64,000 nt of DNA from Kaistia algarum (GCF_026343945.1 NZ_JAPKNJ010000001.1:992001-1056000); one strand, 5' to 3'. Shown: positions 16,575 through 25,177, numbered from the stretch's first letter. Program-made: numbers and translations. The notes: a model not told the origin generated them from the sequence alone.

Positions 16575-17283
16575 ACGGCGGCGGACCTTGCGCGAGATTG
16601 GGCCCCGCTTTCACCCGGCCTGATTGCAGCAAGTCTCAGTTACGCGCAACATCATGGGAGATCATGTGCATACTGATGCCTCGCCTTCCACCTTGACCAG
16701 ACTCTCAGTGAAACCGGTCGGAACTGGAAACCCAGATCATCCTGCTTTTCGATGGCCGAGAGCGAGGGTTGCGCCCGATGTGCGCGGACAGCTTCGCCCA
16801 CGCGGCTCCGACTCCCGCGATTAGTCCGATGACCATCGAGGCGCAAGTCCGGAACACTGCCGTTGTCGCCAAAAAAGACGGCGGGCCAACTTCCCCGGGG
16901 GATCGTCGAGGTGAAGGGTCTTTCGATCGAGCGAACGACAGAAGCCATTTCCAGTGCGATCAGGTAAAAGCGCTGGCCGATCATGGGCGTGATGCAATGT
17001 TCCCTGGCGCTACTGACAGAACCGCACCCATGCAGCCCCGATAACGCTGGTCTGACCGAAGACCGATCTCGCTGAGGGCTCCATCTCGATCTCGATCCAG
17101 CAACGTCCGCTGTCCCCTTTTTTCCGCCGCGCGCCAGCGCGCTTTGCATCGCGATCCAAAAAGCGGCCGCCGGCCGCCCTTCACTGCGTTACGGCCCATG
17201 GGTGCAGGTCGATCGTCCCCGGCCGGGCGACCGCTATCGGGGCCGCGGTGGGCGCGGCCCGATCAGCAGAAGGACATTGCATC
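16575..17283. other. Gene-poor stretch ahead of the DUF736 gene
   Basis: About 700 bases with no gene that I can support. A minus-strand frame at 16652-17149 is open but has no ribosome site or family motif; it could be a decayed gene. The last 180 bases, rich in C and G with a GCGCGCCAGCGCGC palindrome near 17130, form the leader of the DUF736 gene. Confidence 0.45.
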
Positions 17284-17595
17284 ATGGCGACGATCGGCAC
17301 TTTCACCCGCACCGAAAGCGGCTTCAACGGCTCGGTTAAGACCCTCAACCTCAACGTCAAGGCCGTGAAGTTCGTGCCCGCCGAGGGCGACAACGACAGC
17401 GCTCCGGACTTCCGCGTGTTCAGCGGTGCGACGGAATTCGGAGCAGCGTGGAAAAAGCAGTCCGACAAGGGCAACGCTTACCTCTCGGTGAAGCTGGACG
17501 ACCCAAGTTTCGCCGCTCCGATCTACGCGAGCCTGGTCGAGGCGGAAGGCGAGGAATGGGCGCTGATCTGGTCGCGCCGTCGCGCGTCCAACTGA
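17284..17595 (+). CDS. DUF736 domain-containing protein
   Basis: A 103-residue protein with the complete DUF736 pattern: [20 protein letters not shown], then [36 protein letters not shown] and a C-terminal [12 protein letters not shown]736 proteins are small, probably nucleic-acid-binding proteins found in alphaproteobacterial plasmids and ICEs, often next to relaxase genes. Here the gene stands alone, bounded by a strong terminator. It starts at ATG 17284 after AGAAGGA. Confidence 0.92.
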   Translation: MATIGTFTRTESGFNGSVKTLNLNVKAVKFVPAEGDNDSAPDFRVFSGATEFGAAWKKQSDKGNAYLSVKLDDPSFAAPIYASLVEAEGEEWALIWSRRRASN

Positions 17596-17607
17596 GACGG
17601 CCACGCC

Positions 17608-17635
17608 ATCAGGCTCCGCGAAAGCGGGGCCTGAT
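17608..17635 (+). terminator. Terminator hairpin after the DUF736 gene
   Basis: A 12-bp stem (ATCAGGCTCCGC with GCGGGGCCTGAT, one T-G wobble) closed by a GAAA tetraloop lies 12 bases past the DUF736 stop. The U-tract is short (CTTGCT), so termination may be partial. It also lies beyond the end of the minus-strand 68-residue gene. Confidence 0.65.
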
Positions 17636-17684
17636 CTTGCTCGGGGCCGCCAGAAACGGCTGGGGCACAGGCTTTGCCTGCGAC

Positions 17685-17894
17685 CTATGCTCCCACTTCG
17701 TAATAGTTGGTCTCGCCGCGCGGACAGTTTTCCCGCAGGAGAAAAGCGCAGCGCTTGAGCGATCCGTCGCCGGTTCCGAAACTCTCCTCCGAATGATCGC
17801 AGCGATCACAGGTCACTTCGACGCCTTCGACCGTTCCGTAATCCCCGTCGAGATCGACATAGGCTGTCGTCGTGGTCACTTTCGTCATGCTCAA
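17685..17894 (-). CDS. Small zinc-knuckle-like hypothetical protein (69 aa)
   Basis: A 69-residue protein. The N-terminal half forms short strands (TKVTTTTAYVDLD), then a CxxC pair in VTCDRCDHSEESFG and two later cysteines (KRCAFLLRENCP) could bind one zinc ion. This resembles small ICE-borne hypothetical proteins. The start may be ATG 17894 or the ATG at 17888. It follows the 125-residue gene on the same strand by 24 bases and probably shares its transcript. Its function is unknown. Confidence 0.65.
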   Translation of the reverse strand: MSMTKVTTTTAYVDLDGDYGTVEGVEVTCDRCDHSEESFGTGDGSLKRCAFLLRENCPRGETNYYEVGA

Positions 17895-17918
17895 TCCCCC
17901 CGGTTGAGTGTCCTCAGG

Positions 17919-18296
17919 CTAATAGGCGAAGAACGGATCGTTCTTCTGATGCGTGCGACAGGTCTCGAACGAGGTCGATTTTTTCCAGCGAGCATCCGGC
18001 TTTTTCTTTTTGTCGGAGCGCACGAACACATCCGTCATCTTCGTGATGACGCGCTTCTCCAGCGTGATGGTGCGGCCGAGCTTCTTTTCCGCCGCCGATT
18101 GCGCCCGCTCGAAAGCGGACTTCACGGCCTCCTTGTTCTCGAACACGCCCCATAAGGTTGTGTTTGTCAGCCGAGCCAGATTTTCTCCGAGGTCATAGAC
18201 ATAGACGAGACCTTCGGGTTCAGCACATTTTACGAACTCCTCCCATTGTTTGCTTGCGCCGTCCTTGAAATCATAAGTGACAAGATAGTCTGCCAA
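17919..18296 (-). CDS. Hypothetical protein (125 aa)
   Basis: A 125-residue protein with an N-terminal alpha/beta unit (MADYLVTYDFKDGASKQWEEF, then LVYVYDLGENLARLTNTTLWG) that resembles the CRISPR Cas2-like ferredoxin fold seen in some small nuclease and toxin-like proteins, followed by a basic C-terminus (SDKKKKPDARWKK). The resemblance is only to fold pattern. It is divergent from the TPR gene (18408) and upstream of the zinc-knuckle gene on the same strand. Confidence 0.65.
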   Translation of the reverse strand: MADYLVTYDFKDGASKQWEEFVKCAEPEGLVYVYDLGENLARLTNTTLWGVFENKEAVKSAFERAQSAAEKKLGRTITLEKRVITKMTDVFVRSDKKKKPDARWKKSTSFETCRTHQKNDPFFAY

Positions 18297-18407
18297 AACA
18301 CAGACCTCCCGGATAACCTTGCTACACTATCTGGGGTTTGATTCGCTTGATCCAAGACCGGCGGATCGAAGAACCCGCAATCGCCCGTATGGAGGGGGCT
18401 GGACAGG

Positions 18408-19430
18408 ATGGACGATACGATCACGCTGGAGATTTTCGAGGACGGCGGCGTCTTTCGCCACGGCGATGCTTATGATGAGATCGTGGATGAGTTGGACGAA
18501 GCGCTGGACCAGCGAGACTCTGGAACGGTCACACCCGCCAGATATCTGAAGACCCTGAAGGCGATCGTCGAGCACCATCCGCAATTCATCGACGGCTATG
18601 CCCATCTCGGCAATGCGTTGATGGAGGAGGGCAAGCCGAAACTGGCGCTTCAGGCCTGTTTGCGCGGCCTCGAGGTGGGCGAGCGTGCTATTCCCGCCGG
18701 TTTCGCAGGGCCGATCGAATGGGGTTTCTTGGAAAACCGGCCCTTTCTCCGTGCCGCGCATGGCGTATTGCTCTCCCAGCTCAGGCTCGGCCAGCGCCGG
18801 GAAGCACTGGCGCTCATGGAAAAGATGCTTGCCTGGAATCCGAACGACAATCAGGGCATCCGCACCCTGATCGGCTCGGAATATCTGCGCGCTGGCGATA
18901 TCGAGAAAGCCGACCGTTTCTTCGCGGACGAGGCGGCGCACTATCCGCCCTATCATTACGAACGCGCCTTGCTGCGTTTTCGCGCTGGCGATCCCGTTGC
19001 AGCCGCGACCAGTCTGCGACATGGGTTCGTGAGCAATCTCTATGTCGCTGAAATTCTGTCCGGCCATCCAGATCCGGCACCGCTCGCCATCTGGCACGGC
19101 TCGAATTTCTCAGAACCGGAAATAGCCCGCCACTATCTGGAGTATTGCGGCGACCTTTGGCGACGAACGCCAGGCGCGATCCCTTTCGTGCGCTGGCTTT
19201 ATACGCATCCGAAGGTGTTGATTGAGCGCGCCAGCGTCCTCGAATGCCAGGAAGCGTTGTTGTGGGAACATGAATTCATGCGTCGCGGGGAACTTATTGA
19301 TCGCGAGAACGCCGCGCGTGAACGGATCGACGACACGCTGTCAAAGGAGATCGTGCAGAACCGCACCGACCGGCAGGGTCGACAGGTCTCGCCGTGGCTC
19401 TACCAGAAAGCACGCTTTTCATTCCACTGA
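18408..19430 (+). CDS. Tetratricopeptide-repeat protein
   Basis: A 340-residue soluble helical protein starting at ATG 18408 behind GGAGGGG. Repeats with the TPR spacing are visible at about residues 48-85 (FIDGYAHLGNALMEEGKPKL), 110-145 and 150-190 (LIGSEYLRAGDIEKADRFF). It has no catalytic motif and no signal peptide, so it likely acts as a scaffold or adaptor. It is bounded on the left by a divergent gene pair and on the right by the leader repeat, so it is probably a single transcription unit. Confidence 0.75.
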   Translation: MDDTITLEIFEDGGVFRHGDAYDEIVDELDEALDQRDSGTVTPARYLKTLKAIVEHHPQFIDGYAHLGNALMEEGKPKLALQACLRGLEVGERAIPAGFAGPIEWGFLENRPFLRAAHGVLLSQLRLGQRREALALMEKMLAWNPNDNQGIRTLIGSEYLRAGDIEKADRFFADEAAHYPPYHYERALLRFRAGDPVAAATSLRHGFVSNLYVAEILSGHPDPAPLAIWHGSNFSEPEIARHYLEYCGDLWRRTPGAIPFVRWLYTHPKVLIERASVLECQEALLWEHEFMRRGELIDRENAARERIDDTLSKEIVQNRTDRQGRQVSPWLYQKARFSFH

Positions 19431-19472
19431 TGATTTCGAAAGAATGGATGACTGGCGTTACCCTTACGGGCC

Positions 19473-19722
19473 GCGCTCTCGGCTGCGCCGGAACCACGCC
19501 ATGCGGCCTGTTTCCGCCATTCGGCATCGATCGCTAACGTGGAAGGCTTGGGGCTCTGCCCCCGGCGCGGCGCAAGGGATCGCTGACGCTCGTCCGGGAC
19601 GGTATCCCCAGCCTTCCTCCACGTCGTTCCTCCGTTCCGTGCAGGCCGGGTGATCCCCCTCCGCCCCGGCCACCCTTGCACCTTGCACCCCCGGTCTCGC
19701 CGACGGGCAAGGTTTCAGCGCG
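19473..19722 (+). repeat. Duplicated leader sequence, copy B (ahead of the DUF932 gene)
   Basis: The segment 19555-19722 matches copy A at 11535-11740 nearly base for base over three blocks. The segment 19473-19554 matches partial copy C at 16501. It ends 47 bases before the DUF932 start codon. The conserved order and the similar distance to a start codon point to a shared regulatory leader rather than a mobile repeat. Confidence 0.7.
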
Positions 19723-19769
19723 GCAGTACCGCTCGCGCGGAAACCCAGACCCAACAAGGAGACAGGATC

Positions 19770-20612
19770 ATGCATCATACTCTCGCCACCCGGTTCGGCC
19801 GCAACTCCCACCAGATCAGCGGGCGCGAAGCCCTCGACAACGAAACCCTCTTTCGCCACGTCCCGTCCGTCTTCGCGCGCGCAGCGCATGACAGCCGTTC
19901 GGAGCGATACGTTTACGTTCCCACCATCGAGATCGTGGAAGGGTTACGCCGGGAAGGATGGTTCCCGTTTTTCGCCGTGCAGGCGGTTCCGCGCGATGGC
20001 GATCGCATGGGTCACGCCAAGCATATGCTACGTCTGCGTCGTGATGACGGCATCGGCAAGCCGGAGGCGGCGGAAGTCATCATCGTCAATTCGCATGATG
20101 GGACCTCGGCGTATCAGATGTTTGCAGGCGTCCTACGTTTCGTCTGCACCAACAGCATGATTGCGGGCGAGCGGTTCGAGGAAGTCCGCGTGCCCCACAA
20201 GGGCGGGATACAGGACCAGATCATCGAGGGCGTCTATACCGTGGCGGAAGATTTCCCGCGCCTGATCGACGCGACCGAGACCATGAAGGAAACGCGGCTT
20301 TCGCAGGACGAACAGCGGATATTGGCGGAGGCGAGCCTTGTCGCCCGCTATGGCGAGGACGAAAGCCCGATCCGCCCGGACCAGATCATTCAGCCCCGCC
20401 GCCGTGAGGATGTCGGGCAAAGCCTGTGGCAGACCTTCAACGTCATTCAGGAAAACCTTATCCGGGGCGGGATCACCGGACGCCGCCAGACCGCGGATGG
20501 CCGCATCCGCCGCAGCCAAACCCGGCCCATCAACGGCATCGACCAGAATGTCGGGCTGAACCGCGCCCTGTGGACACTGGCCGAAGGAATGCAGCGCCTG
20601 AAATCCGCCTGA
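19770..20612 (+). CDS. DUF932 domain-containing protein
   Basis: A 280-residue protein of the DUF932 (phage/plasmid-like) family. Typical segments are YVYVPTIEIVEGLRREGWFP near residue 50, a central VIIVNSHDGTSAYQMFAGV and RFVCTNSMIAG, then helices ending in QSLWQTFNVIQENLIRGG. These proteins occur on plasmids, phages and ICEs, and are suspected to act on DNA or in anti-defence; no activity is proven here. The start is ATG 19770, after ACAGGA. It is transcribed from the copy B leader and closed by a strong terminator. Confidence 0.9.
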   Translation: MHHTLATRFGRNSHQISGREALDNETLFRHVPSVFARAAHDSRSERYVYVPTIEIVEGLRREGWFPFFAVQAVPRDGDRMGHAKHMLRLRRDDGIGKPEAAEVIIVNSHDGTSAYQMFAGVLRFVCTNSMIAGERFEEVRVPHKGGIQDQIIEGVYTVAEDFPRLIDATETMKETRLSQDEQRILAEASLVARYGEDESPIRPDQIIQPRRREDVGQSLWQTFNVIQENLIRGGITGRRQTADGRIRRSQTRPINGIDQNVGLNRALWTLAEGMQRLKSA

Positions 20613-20616
20613 CCGT

Positions 20617-20652
20617 AAAGCCGTAGAGCCGGATTTTCGGTTCTACGGCTTT
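20617..20652 (+). terminator. Rho-independent terminator after the DUF932 gene
   Basis: A stem of about 15 bp, AAAGCCGTAGAGCCG with CGGTTCTACGGCTTT (one G-T pair), encloses a short GATTTT loop and is followed by CCTTCTTTC. It begins 5 bases after the stop codon. Confidence 0.8.
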
Positions 20653-20919
20653 CCTTCTTTCAGGTCATACGCCTTTCAGTTTTTGCGCCGATCCGGCTCT
20701 GCGGATCGGCGGCATTTTGGCTGCGCCAAATAACGGCGGCTCGCCGGGCGCGGCCCGGCTCGCCAAAAACTGTTTGAACTGATCGTAATCATTAACCCGT
20801 TTTGATCGTCTTGCGCGATCAACATATCTCGAAACAGTCTCTCCAAAATAAGCCCATGGTTGTTCATGCTGTCCAGCTCAAGCGCCGCCTAACAGGCGCA
20901 TGACTGGAAAGGTGACGCC
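20653..20919. other. Intergenic region ahead of the DUF6499/DUF2285 gene
   Basis: A non-coding stretch of 267 bases. It holds a GC-rich dyad (around 20740-20765, GCTCGCCGGGCGCGGCCCGG) and then a more AT-rich part (20770-20850) that could carry a promoter for the following gene. I see no small gene. Confidence 0.4.
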
Positions 20920-21712
20920 ATGCCGAGTTCTGATTGGCGCTCGCCGGCAGCCTATGCACATGCCAAGAGCATTCCTGCCGCCGGCTTTGCCTGGGAATAT
21001 CTCCGCCGCGACGAAGATTATCGCTGCGATTTTCGTCGGGTGAGCGAGTGTTCAACAGACGAGCCGGACACCCTCAGCGCGTTCTCTGAACGCTGGGGGT
21101 TGCGATTTCCCGGCCGATCCCGATCAATCGGCCGGTTCCGCTGCGGTGTTCTGGCTTCCGGCGCTGCTTCCTGACGCCTTCGAATTGAAGTCCGTCGCTG
21201 CCGCTTCCGGCGATCGGATGGCGATGCCCATCGATCTCGTCCACTTGCCCAACATCGATCTTCACGCGGCCGTGGATGGAGCAAAACATGGCCTCTGGCG
21301 GCACGGGGATACCGCACATCAGTTTTGGATGACCGATGCCACGGTCGGCGTTGCAACGTCCTATGTCGTATTGCTGCCGCTGGACGCATTCACGGAATTG
21401 CGCGCCCTGGCGATCCTGCGCTTCTGGCGGGCCTTGGTCGGACGACCGCCAGGTGAATATGCCCACATCCTGCCGCTGCAAACCCGCAGCCGTCATATCC
21501 TGATCCTGCGCGCGCTCGACGGCCACAGTGACGGCGCGAGCTATCGCAAGATCGCCGAAACGCTGCTTGGGTTTCGTGGCACCAAGGCAGATTGGGAAGC
21601 CGATCCGCGCAAGAACCAGACCCGTCGGCTGCTCGCCGATGGCAAACATTACATGCGCGGCGGCTATCGCGACCTTCTGCAATATCCTCTTCGCCTGCCG
21701 CGCCGCCGCTGA
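20920..21712 (+). pseudogene. DUF6499/DUF2285 regulator gene, frameshifted
   Basis: The two halves of one ICE regulator lie in different frames. The first frame (20920 to about 21110) gives the DUF6499 start, SSDWRSPAAYAHAKS and GFAWEYLRRDEDYRCDFR. The second (about 21110-21712) continues as ADPDQSAGSAAVFWLP and a DUF2285 domain ending KHYMRGGYRDLLQYP. Removing one C from the CCC run at 21109-21111 joins WGLRFP to ADPD as in homologues. It is therefore either a single-base insertion that inactivates the gene or a sequencing error. The intact protein would be about 260 residues and is a predicted DNA-binding regulator of ICE functions. Confidence 0.75.
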
Positions 21713-21866
21713 TCGCCGTAGCGCTTGCATGTCGTTACGACCGCCGGGGTGCCGGAATCGCTACCCTCCTGATTCCGGCACGCTCGCCGCTGCCGGTTCT
21801 CCGCCACGGTTCGCCATAGCCCGCTGTCGCCGCTGACAGCCGCCGAACCCGACCGGAGACCCGATC

Positions 21867-22136
21867 ATGATCGACCCGAAAACGGGGCTGCCGCCCCGAT
21901 ACCTACGCGCGCCCGATGCGGCGCGCTTCCTCGGTATTTCCATCCGCACGCTGGAGAAGCACCGCACCTATGGCACCGGTCCGACCTATCGCAAGATCGG
22001 GGGACGGATCGTCTATTCCGTCGATGATCTCCAGGCATGGACGGAGATCGGCGTCCGCACATCGACCCGCGAGGAAACTGCCACCCGCGTTTTTCCGGCC
22101 CGCCCGCTGACCCCGGCCGAGAAGGCGTCCCGCTGA
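21867..22136 (+). CDS. Helix-turn-helix (excisionase/AlpA-like) protein
   Basis: An 89-residue MerR-type winged helix protein with RYLRAPDAARFLGISIRTLEKHR and the wing PTYRKIGGRIVYSVDDLQAW. Such genes usually sit directly before the replication gene in these elements, and the TGA here touches the ATG of repA (22137). It may control repA or act as recombination directionality factor for the element. Confidence 0.9.
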   Translation: MIDPKTGLPPRYLRAPDAARFLGISIRTLEKHRTYGTGPTYRKIGGRIVYSVDDLQAWTEIGVRTSTREETATRVFPARPLTPAEKASR

Positions 22137-23216
22137 ATGTCGGCCGCCGATCACCACCATGGCCGACGCTTTTCCGCCAGCAGCGAGCGCCAGCGGCTCG
22201 ATCCGTTCGTGATCGCCACGGGTGACGCCAGCCCACGCGACCAACAGGACCTCATGGAGCGGCCGTTCTTCTCGCTCGCCAAGGCCAAGCGCGTCGCCCC
22301 GATCCTCTATGAGGCTGGCGGCCAGCGCGTCGAGGTCTTCGGGATGCCCGAGCATGGCATGGCGACGATCTGGGACGCCGATGTGCTGATTTGGGCAGCC
22401 AGCCAGATCGTCGAGGCTGAGAACCACGGCCTGCGCACCTCGCGCTTCCTGCGCTTCACGCCTTACCAGCTCTTGCCGGCGATAGGCCGCGCCACAGGCG
22501 CGCGGGAATACCGCCTGCTCAAAGGCGCGCTCGCTCGTCTGCAATCGACCGTGATCCGCACGACGATCCGCCACGGCGAACATTGGCGGCGGCATCAATT
22601 CTCCTGGATCAACGAATGGGAGGAACTGACCACCCGCGACGGCCGCGTCGAAGGCATGGAGTTCGTCCTGCCCGACTGGTTCTATCGCGGTGTCATCGAC
22701 CGCTCGCTGGTCCTGACCATCGATCCCGCCTATTTCCGGCTGACCGGTGGCATCGAACGCTGGCTCTACCGCGTCGCTCGCAAGCACGCCGGGCACCAGC
22801 AACATGGCTGGCTGTTTGAGGTCGCGCATCTACACGAGAAGTCGGGCAGCATCGCGCGCATCTCCGATTTCGCGCTGGATCTCCGCCGCATCGCCGCCCG
22901 CCAGCCGCTGCCCGGCTACCGGCTCGATATCTGGCGCGAAGGGCGGCGCGAGATGCTGCAAGTTCGACCCTGTAAGCTGTCCACAGTGCCTGTGGACGGC
23001 GCTGTGGAAACGCTCGTGACTTCGGGCGCAAACGCTATCGGGACTTCGGGCGCAGCACTATCGGGACTTCGGGCGCACGAACCGCAGCTAAATCTCTGGC
23101 CTGAAACGCAAAATCTGACTGCTAACTTAGAGTCTAACAAAGAATCTAACTCTTCTTTGTTGGCGCGCGCACATGAAAGGCACGGTGCCAGTGCCGTCAG
23201 GCGAGGTGCGTCATGA
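22137..23216 (+). CDS. repA: Replication initiator protein A (RepA/RPA family)
   Basis: A 359-residue plasmid-type replication initiator of the alphaproteobacterial RPA family. It has the typical opening DPFVIATGDASPRDQQDLME, the core MERPFFSLAKAKRVAPI and LRFTPYQLLPAIGRATGAREY, and winged-helix segments through WREGRREML at about residue 265. The last 70 residues are low complexity because the DNA carries iteron-like repeats (23018-23077). It is coupled to parA by a 4-base overlap. Its presence implies that the excised element can replicate at least transiently. Confidence 0.9.
   Translation: MSAADHHHGRRFSASSERQRLDPFVIATGDASPRDQQDLMERPFFSLAKAKRVAPILYEAGGQRVEVFGMPEHGMATIWDADVLIWAASQIVEAENHGLRTSRFLRFTPYQLLPAIGRATGAREYRLLKGALARLQSTVIRTTIRHGEHWRRHQFSWINEWEELTTRDGRVEGMEFVLPDWFYRGVIDRSLVLTIDPAYFRLTGGIERWLYRVARKHAGHQQHGWLFEVAHLHEKSGSIARISDFALDLRRIAARQPLPGYRLDIWREGRREMLQVRPCKLSTVPVDGAVETLVTSGANAIGTSGAALSGLRAHEPQLNLWPETQNLTANLESNKESNSSLLARAHERHGASAVRRGAS
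23018..23077 (+). repeat. Three iteron-like repeats inside the 3' end of repA
   Basis: GACTTCGGGCGCA occurs three times (23018-23030, 23042-23054, 23065-23077) with 23-24 base spacing, about two helical turns; the last two share a longer TATCGGGACTTCGGGCGCA. Regular spacing beside a replication initiator is the hallmark of RepA-binding iterons, so this may be the replication origin or an autoregulatory site. Confidence 0.6.
23136..23161 (+). promoter_or_regulatory. Hairpin upstream of parA
   Basis: A perfect 9-bp inverted repeat, AACAAAGAA (23136-23144) and TTCTTTGTT (23153-23161), has an 8-base loop. The AT-rich tract contains the direct repeat TCTAAC as well. It lies inside the end of repA, 51 bases before parA, and could be a partition site or operator. 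Confidence 0.45.
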
Positions 23217-23866
23217 TCGTCGCGCTCCTCAATCAGAAGGGCGGCGTTGGCAAGACGACGCTGGCGCTCAATGTAGCAGGCGAATGGGCGCGGCAGGGCA
23301 AGCGCGTCACGCTGATCGACGCCGACCCGCAAGGCTCGGCGCTGGACTGGTCGCAGCAGCGTGCGCGTGAGGGGCTGCCGCGCCCATTCGGTGTCGTCGG
23401 CCTGGCACGTGACACGCTGCACCGGGAAGCCCCGGAGCTGGCCCGCAACGCCGATCATGTCGTCATCGACGGCCCGCCGCGTGTCGCAGCCCTGATGCGA
23501 TCGGCGCTGCTTGCTACCGACCTGGTGCTGATCCCGGTGCAGCCGTCGCCGCTCGATGGCTGGGCCTCGGCCGAGATGCTGGCGCTCGTCGCCGAGGCGC
23601 GCATCTACCGGCCGGAGCTTGCCGCTCGCTTCATCCTCAACCGCTGCGGCGCGCGTACCGTGCTGGCCTGCGAGACGGCCGAGACACTGGCTGACCACGA
23701 CCCGCCGGTGCTTGCCGCCACAATCGGGCAGCGCATCGCCTTCGCGGTCGCCGCACAGTCGGGCCGGCTGGTGCCGGAACTCGATGACGACACGCCCGCC
23801 GCGCGCGAGATAGCGGCGCTGGCGGCGGCGATCGAAGCTCTCGACATCGGGAGGGCGACGCCATGA
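23213..23866 (+). CDS. parA: ParA family partition ATPase
   Basis: A 217-residue MinD/ParA ATPase of the short, plasmid type. It has the deviant Walker A KGGVGKTTLALN at residues 9-20, the switch motif VTLIDADPQGSALDW and Walker B-like VVIDGPPR. It lacks an N-terminal helix-turn-helix, so any autoregulation must come from its partner. Starts and stops overlap repA before it and the small gene after it by 4 bases, so these form one operon. Role: segregation of the excised replicating element. Confidence 0.93.
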   Translation: MIVALLNQKGGVGKTTLALNVAGEWARQGKRVTLIDADPQGSALDWSQQRAREGLPRPFGVVGLARDTLHREAPELARNADHVVIDGPPRVAALMRSALLATDLVLIPVQPSPLDGWASAEMLALVAEARIYRPELAARFILNRCGARTVLACETAETLADHDPPVLAATIGQRIAFAVAAQSGRLVPELDDDTPAAREIAALAAAIEALDIGRATP

Positions 23867-24117
23867 GCGAACGTCCGCCCCGTCGTGGGTTCGCCTCGCG
23901 TCCCGCCGATCCCGAGCACTGGATCAAGGCAGCGGACGTTCCGCCGTCCGCCGGTGAGCGCACGTCATTCACCGCGCGACTGACCATCGACGTAACGCCG
24001 GACCTGCGCGGGCGGATCAAGATCGCCGCGTTCCGGCGGGACGTCACCGTTGCCGACATGCTGCGCGAGTTGCTCGCGCGCGAATTTCCCCCAACCACTC
24101 AAGGAGAGCACCCATGA
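23863..24117 (+). CDS. Small ParA partner, ribbon-helix-helix-like
   Basis: An 84-residue basic protein. After a disordered, proline-rich N-terminus (PPRRGFASRPADPEHWIK) comes a ribbon-helix-helix-like unit: TSFTARLTIDVTPDLRGRI, KIAAFRRDVTVADMLRELLA. Proteins with this build next to short ParA ATPases are centromere-binding partition partners similar in principle to ParG. It overlaps parA and the DUF2840 gene by 4 bases each. Confidence 0.8.
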   Translation: MSERPPRRGFASRPADPEHWIKAADVPPSAGERTSFTARLTIDVTPDLRGRIKIAAFRRDVTVADMLRELLAREFPPTTQGEHP

Positions 24118-24635
24118 TCAGCGCCGCACGACCATGCGCACGGAATGATCTGATGCCGTCCGCATCGGCCTCCGACAGCCTGACCCATGTCGAGTTGACG
24201 CATATCGAGAAGCGGATCGAGAACTGGATCAGGTTCGGGCGGCATATGCGTGAAGTGATCTTCGATCGCCGCCGCCGCGTGTTTTCGTATCGGCCCGGGA
24301 GCGTCTTCGCTTTCGTCCGATGGGCGGCGAACGACTTCGGCACCGTCAGTTCGCGCATCGACATCGTGCGCGCCGTCGATCCGGGCGAGCCTTATCAGAC
24401 CCTACGCTGTGTCCGTCCCGGCGGCGACATCCTGCTGACGCTCGACGGCTGGCCCAAGGTCGAACAGGTGCTCCGGCATATCGACGCGATAGAAGCCGCC
24501 AACATCGAGCCGAACGAGGTCGCGCCGGATCACTGGCGGCATGTCGGCAACCGGATCGGCACTGGCCATGAACCGCGTCCCTACACGGCGGAGCGTCATC
24601 GAGCATGGCTCAAGCGGCGGGAGATCGAACAATGA
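24114..24635 (+). CDS. DUF2840 domain-containing protein
   Basis: A 173-residue DUF2840 protein: LTHVELTHIEKRIENWIRFG at about residue 22, YRPGSVFAFVRWAANDFGT, and a C-terminal DHWRHVGNRIGTGHEPRPYT. The family is confined to conjugative elements of Proteobacteria, always between parA and traF; its function is unknown. It overlaps the neighbours on both sides by 4 bases, so it belongs to the repA-parA-traF operon. Confidence 0.92.
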   Translation: MISAARPCARNDLMPSASASDSLTHVELTHIEKRIENWIRFGRHMREVIFDRRRRVFSYRPGSVFAFVRWAANDFGTVSSRIDIVRAVDPGEPYQTLRCVRPGGDILLTLDGWPKVEQVLRHIDAIEAANIEPNEVAPDHWRHVGNRIGTGHEPRPYTAERHRAWLKRREIEQ

Positions 24636-25177
24636 CCCGCTTCGGCTATGTCATGGCGACCTATTTCGCGGTGCTCGGCGTTGCTGTCGCGGCCATCATC
24701 CCGACGCCGCTGCGCCTCGTCTGGAACGCCTCGGCCAGCGTGCCGATCGGTCTCTATGACCTTGATCCGCCGCGCCACCTGGCGGTCGGCGATCTGGTCG
24801 CCGTCATGCCGGACAAGCCGCTCGCCGATTTCATGGTTGAGCGCGGTTATATCGGTCGCGGCGTGCCGCTGATGAAGCACATCGCCGCGGTGACGGGACA
24901 GATCGTCTGCCGCACGGGCACCGCCATCACCGTCGATACCGTGCTGCTCGGCAACGCACTCGACCGCGATAAACGTGGGCGCGAGCTGCCGGTCTGGCAG
25001 GGCTGTCACCGCATCACAGACGGCGACATCTTCCTCATGAACCCGGATGTCCCGGACAGTCTCGACGGGCGCTACTTCGGTCCGATCCCGGCGCGCACCG
25101 TCATCGGCAAGGCGACACCGCGCTACACCGACGAGGACGGCGATGGCCGTTACGTCTGGCGTGCCGCCACGCGCTGA
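24632..25177 (+). CDS. traF: S26 family signal peptidase, TraF type
   Basis: A 181-residue conjugative signal peptidase. An N-terminal membrane anchor (VMATYFAVLGVAVAAIIP) precedes the catalytic Ser in SASVPIGLYDL (about residue 34) and the catalytic Lys in PLMKHIAAVTGQ (about residue 71). TraF peptidases process or cyclise the TrbC pilin in Trb systems, and trbC is present at 40807. The start at 24632 overlaps the DUF2840 stop; in-frame codons upstream lie in the previous gene. Confidence 0.92.
   Translation: MTRFGYVMATYFAVLGVAVAAIIPTPLRLVWNASASVPIGLYDLDPPRHLAVGDLVAVMPDKPLADFMVERGYIGRGVPLMKHIAAVTGQIVCRTGTAITVDTVLLGNALDRDKRGRELPVWQGCHRITDGDIFLMNPDVPDSLDGRYFGPIPARTVIGKATPRYTDEDGDGRYVWRAATR

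Noticed and set aside
16652..17149. Minus-strand frame of 165 residues ahead of the DUF736 gene
   Set aside because: No ribosome site, no recognised domain and mixed composition. It could be a remnant but cannot be supported as a gene.
23018..23077. Three short repeats considered as a CRISPR array
   Set aside because: Repeat units are 13-19 bases with about 10-base spacers inside the repA frame, and no cas genes are present; iteron spacing fits better.
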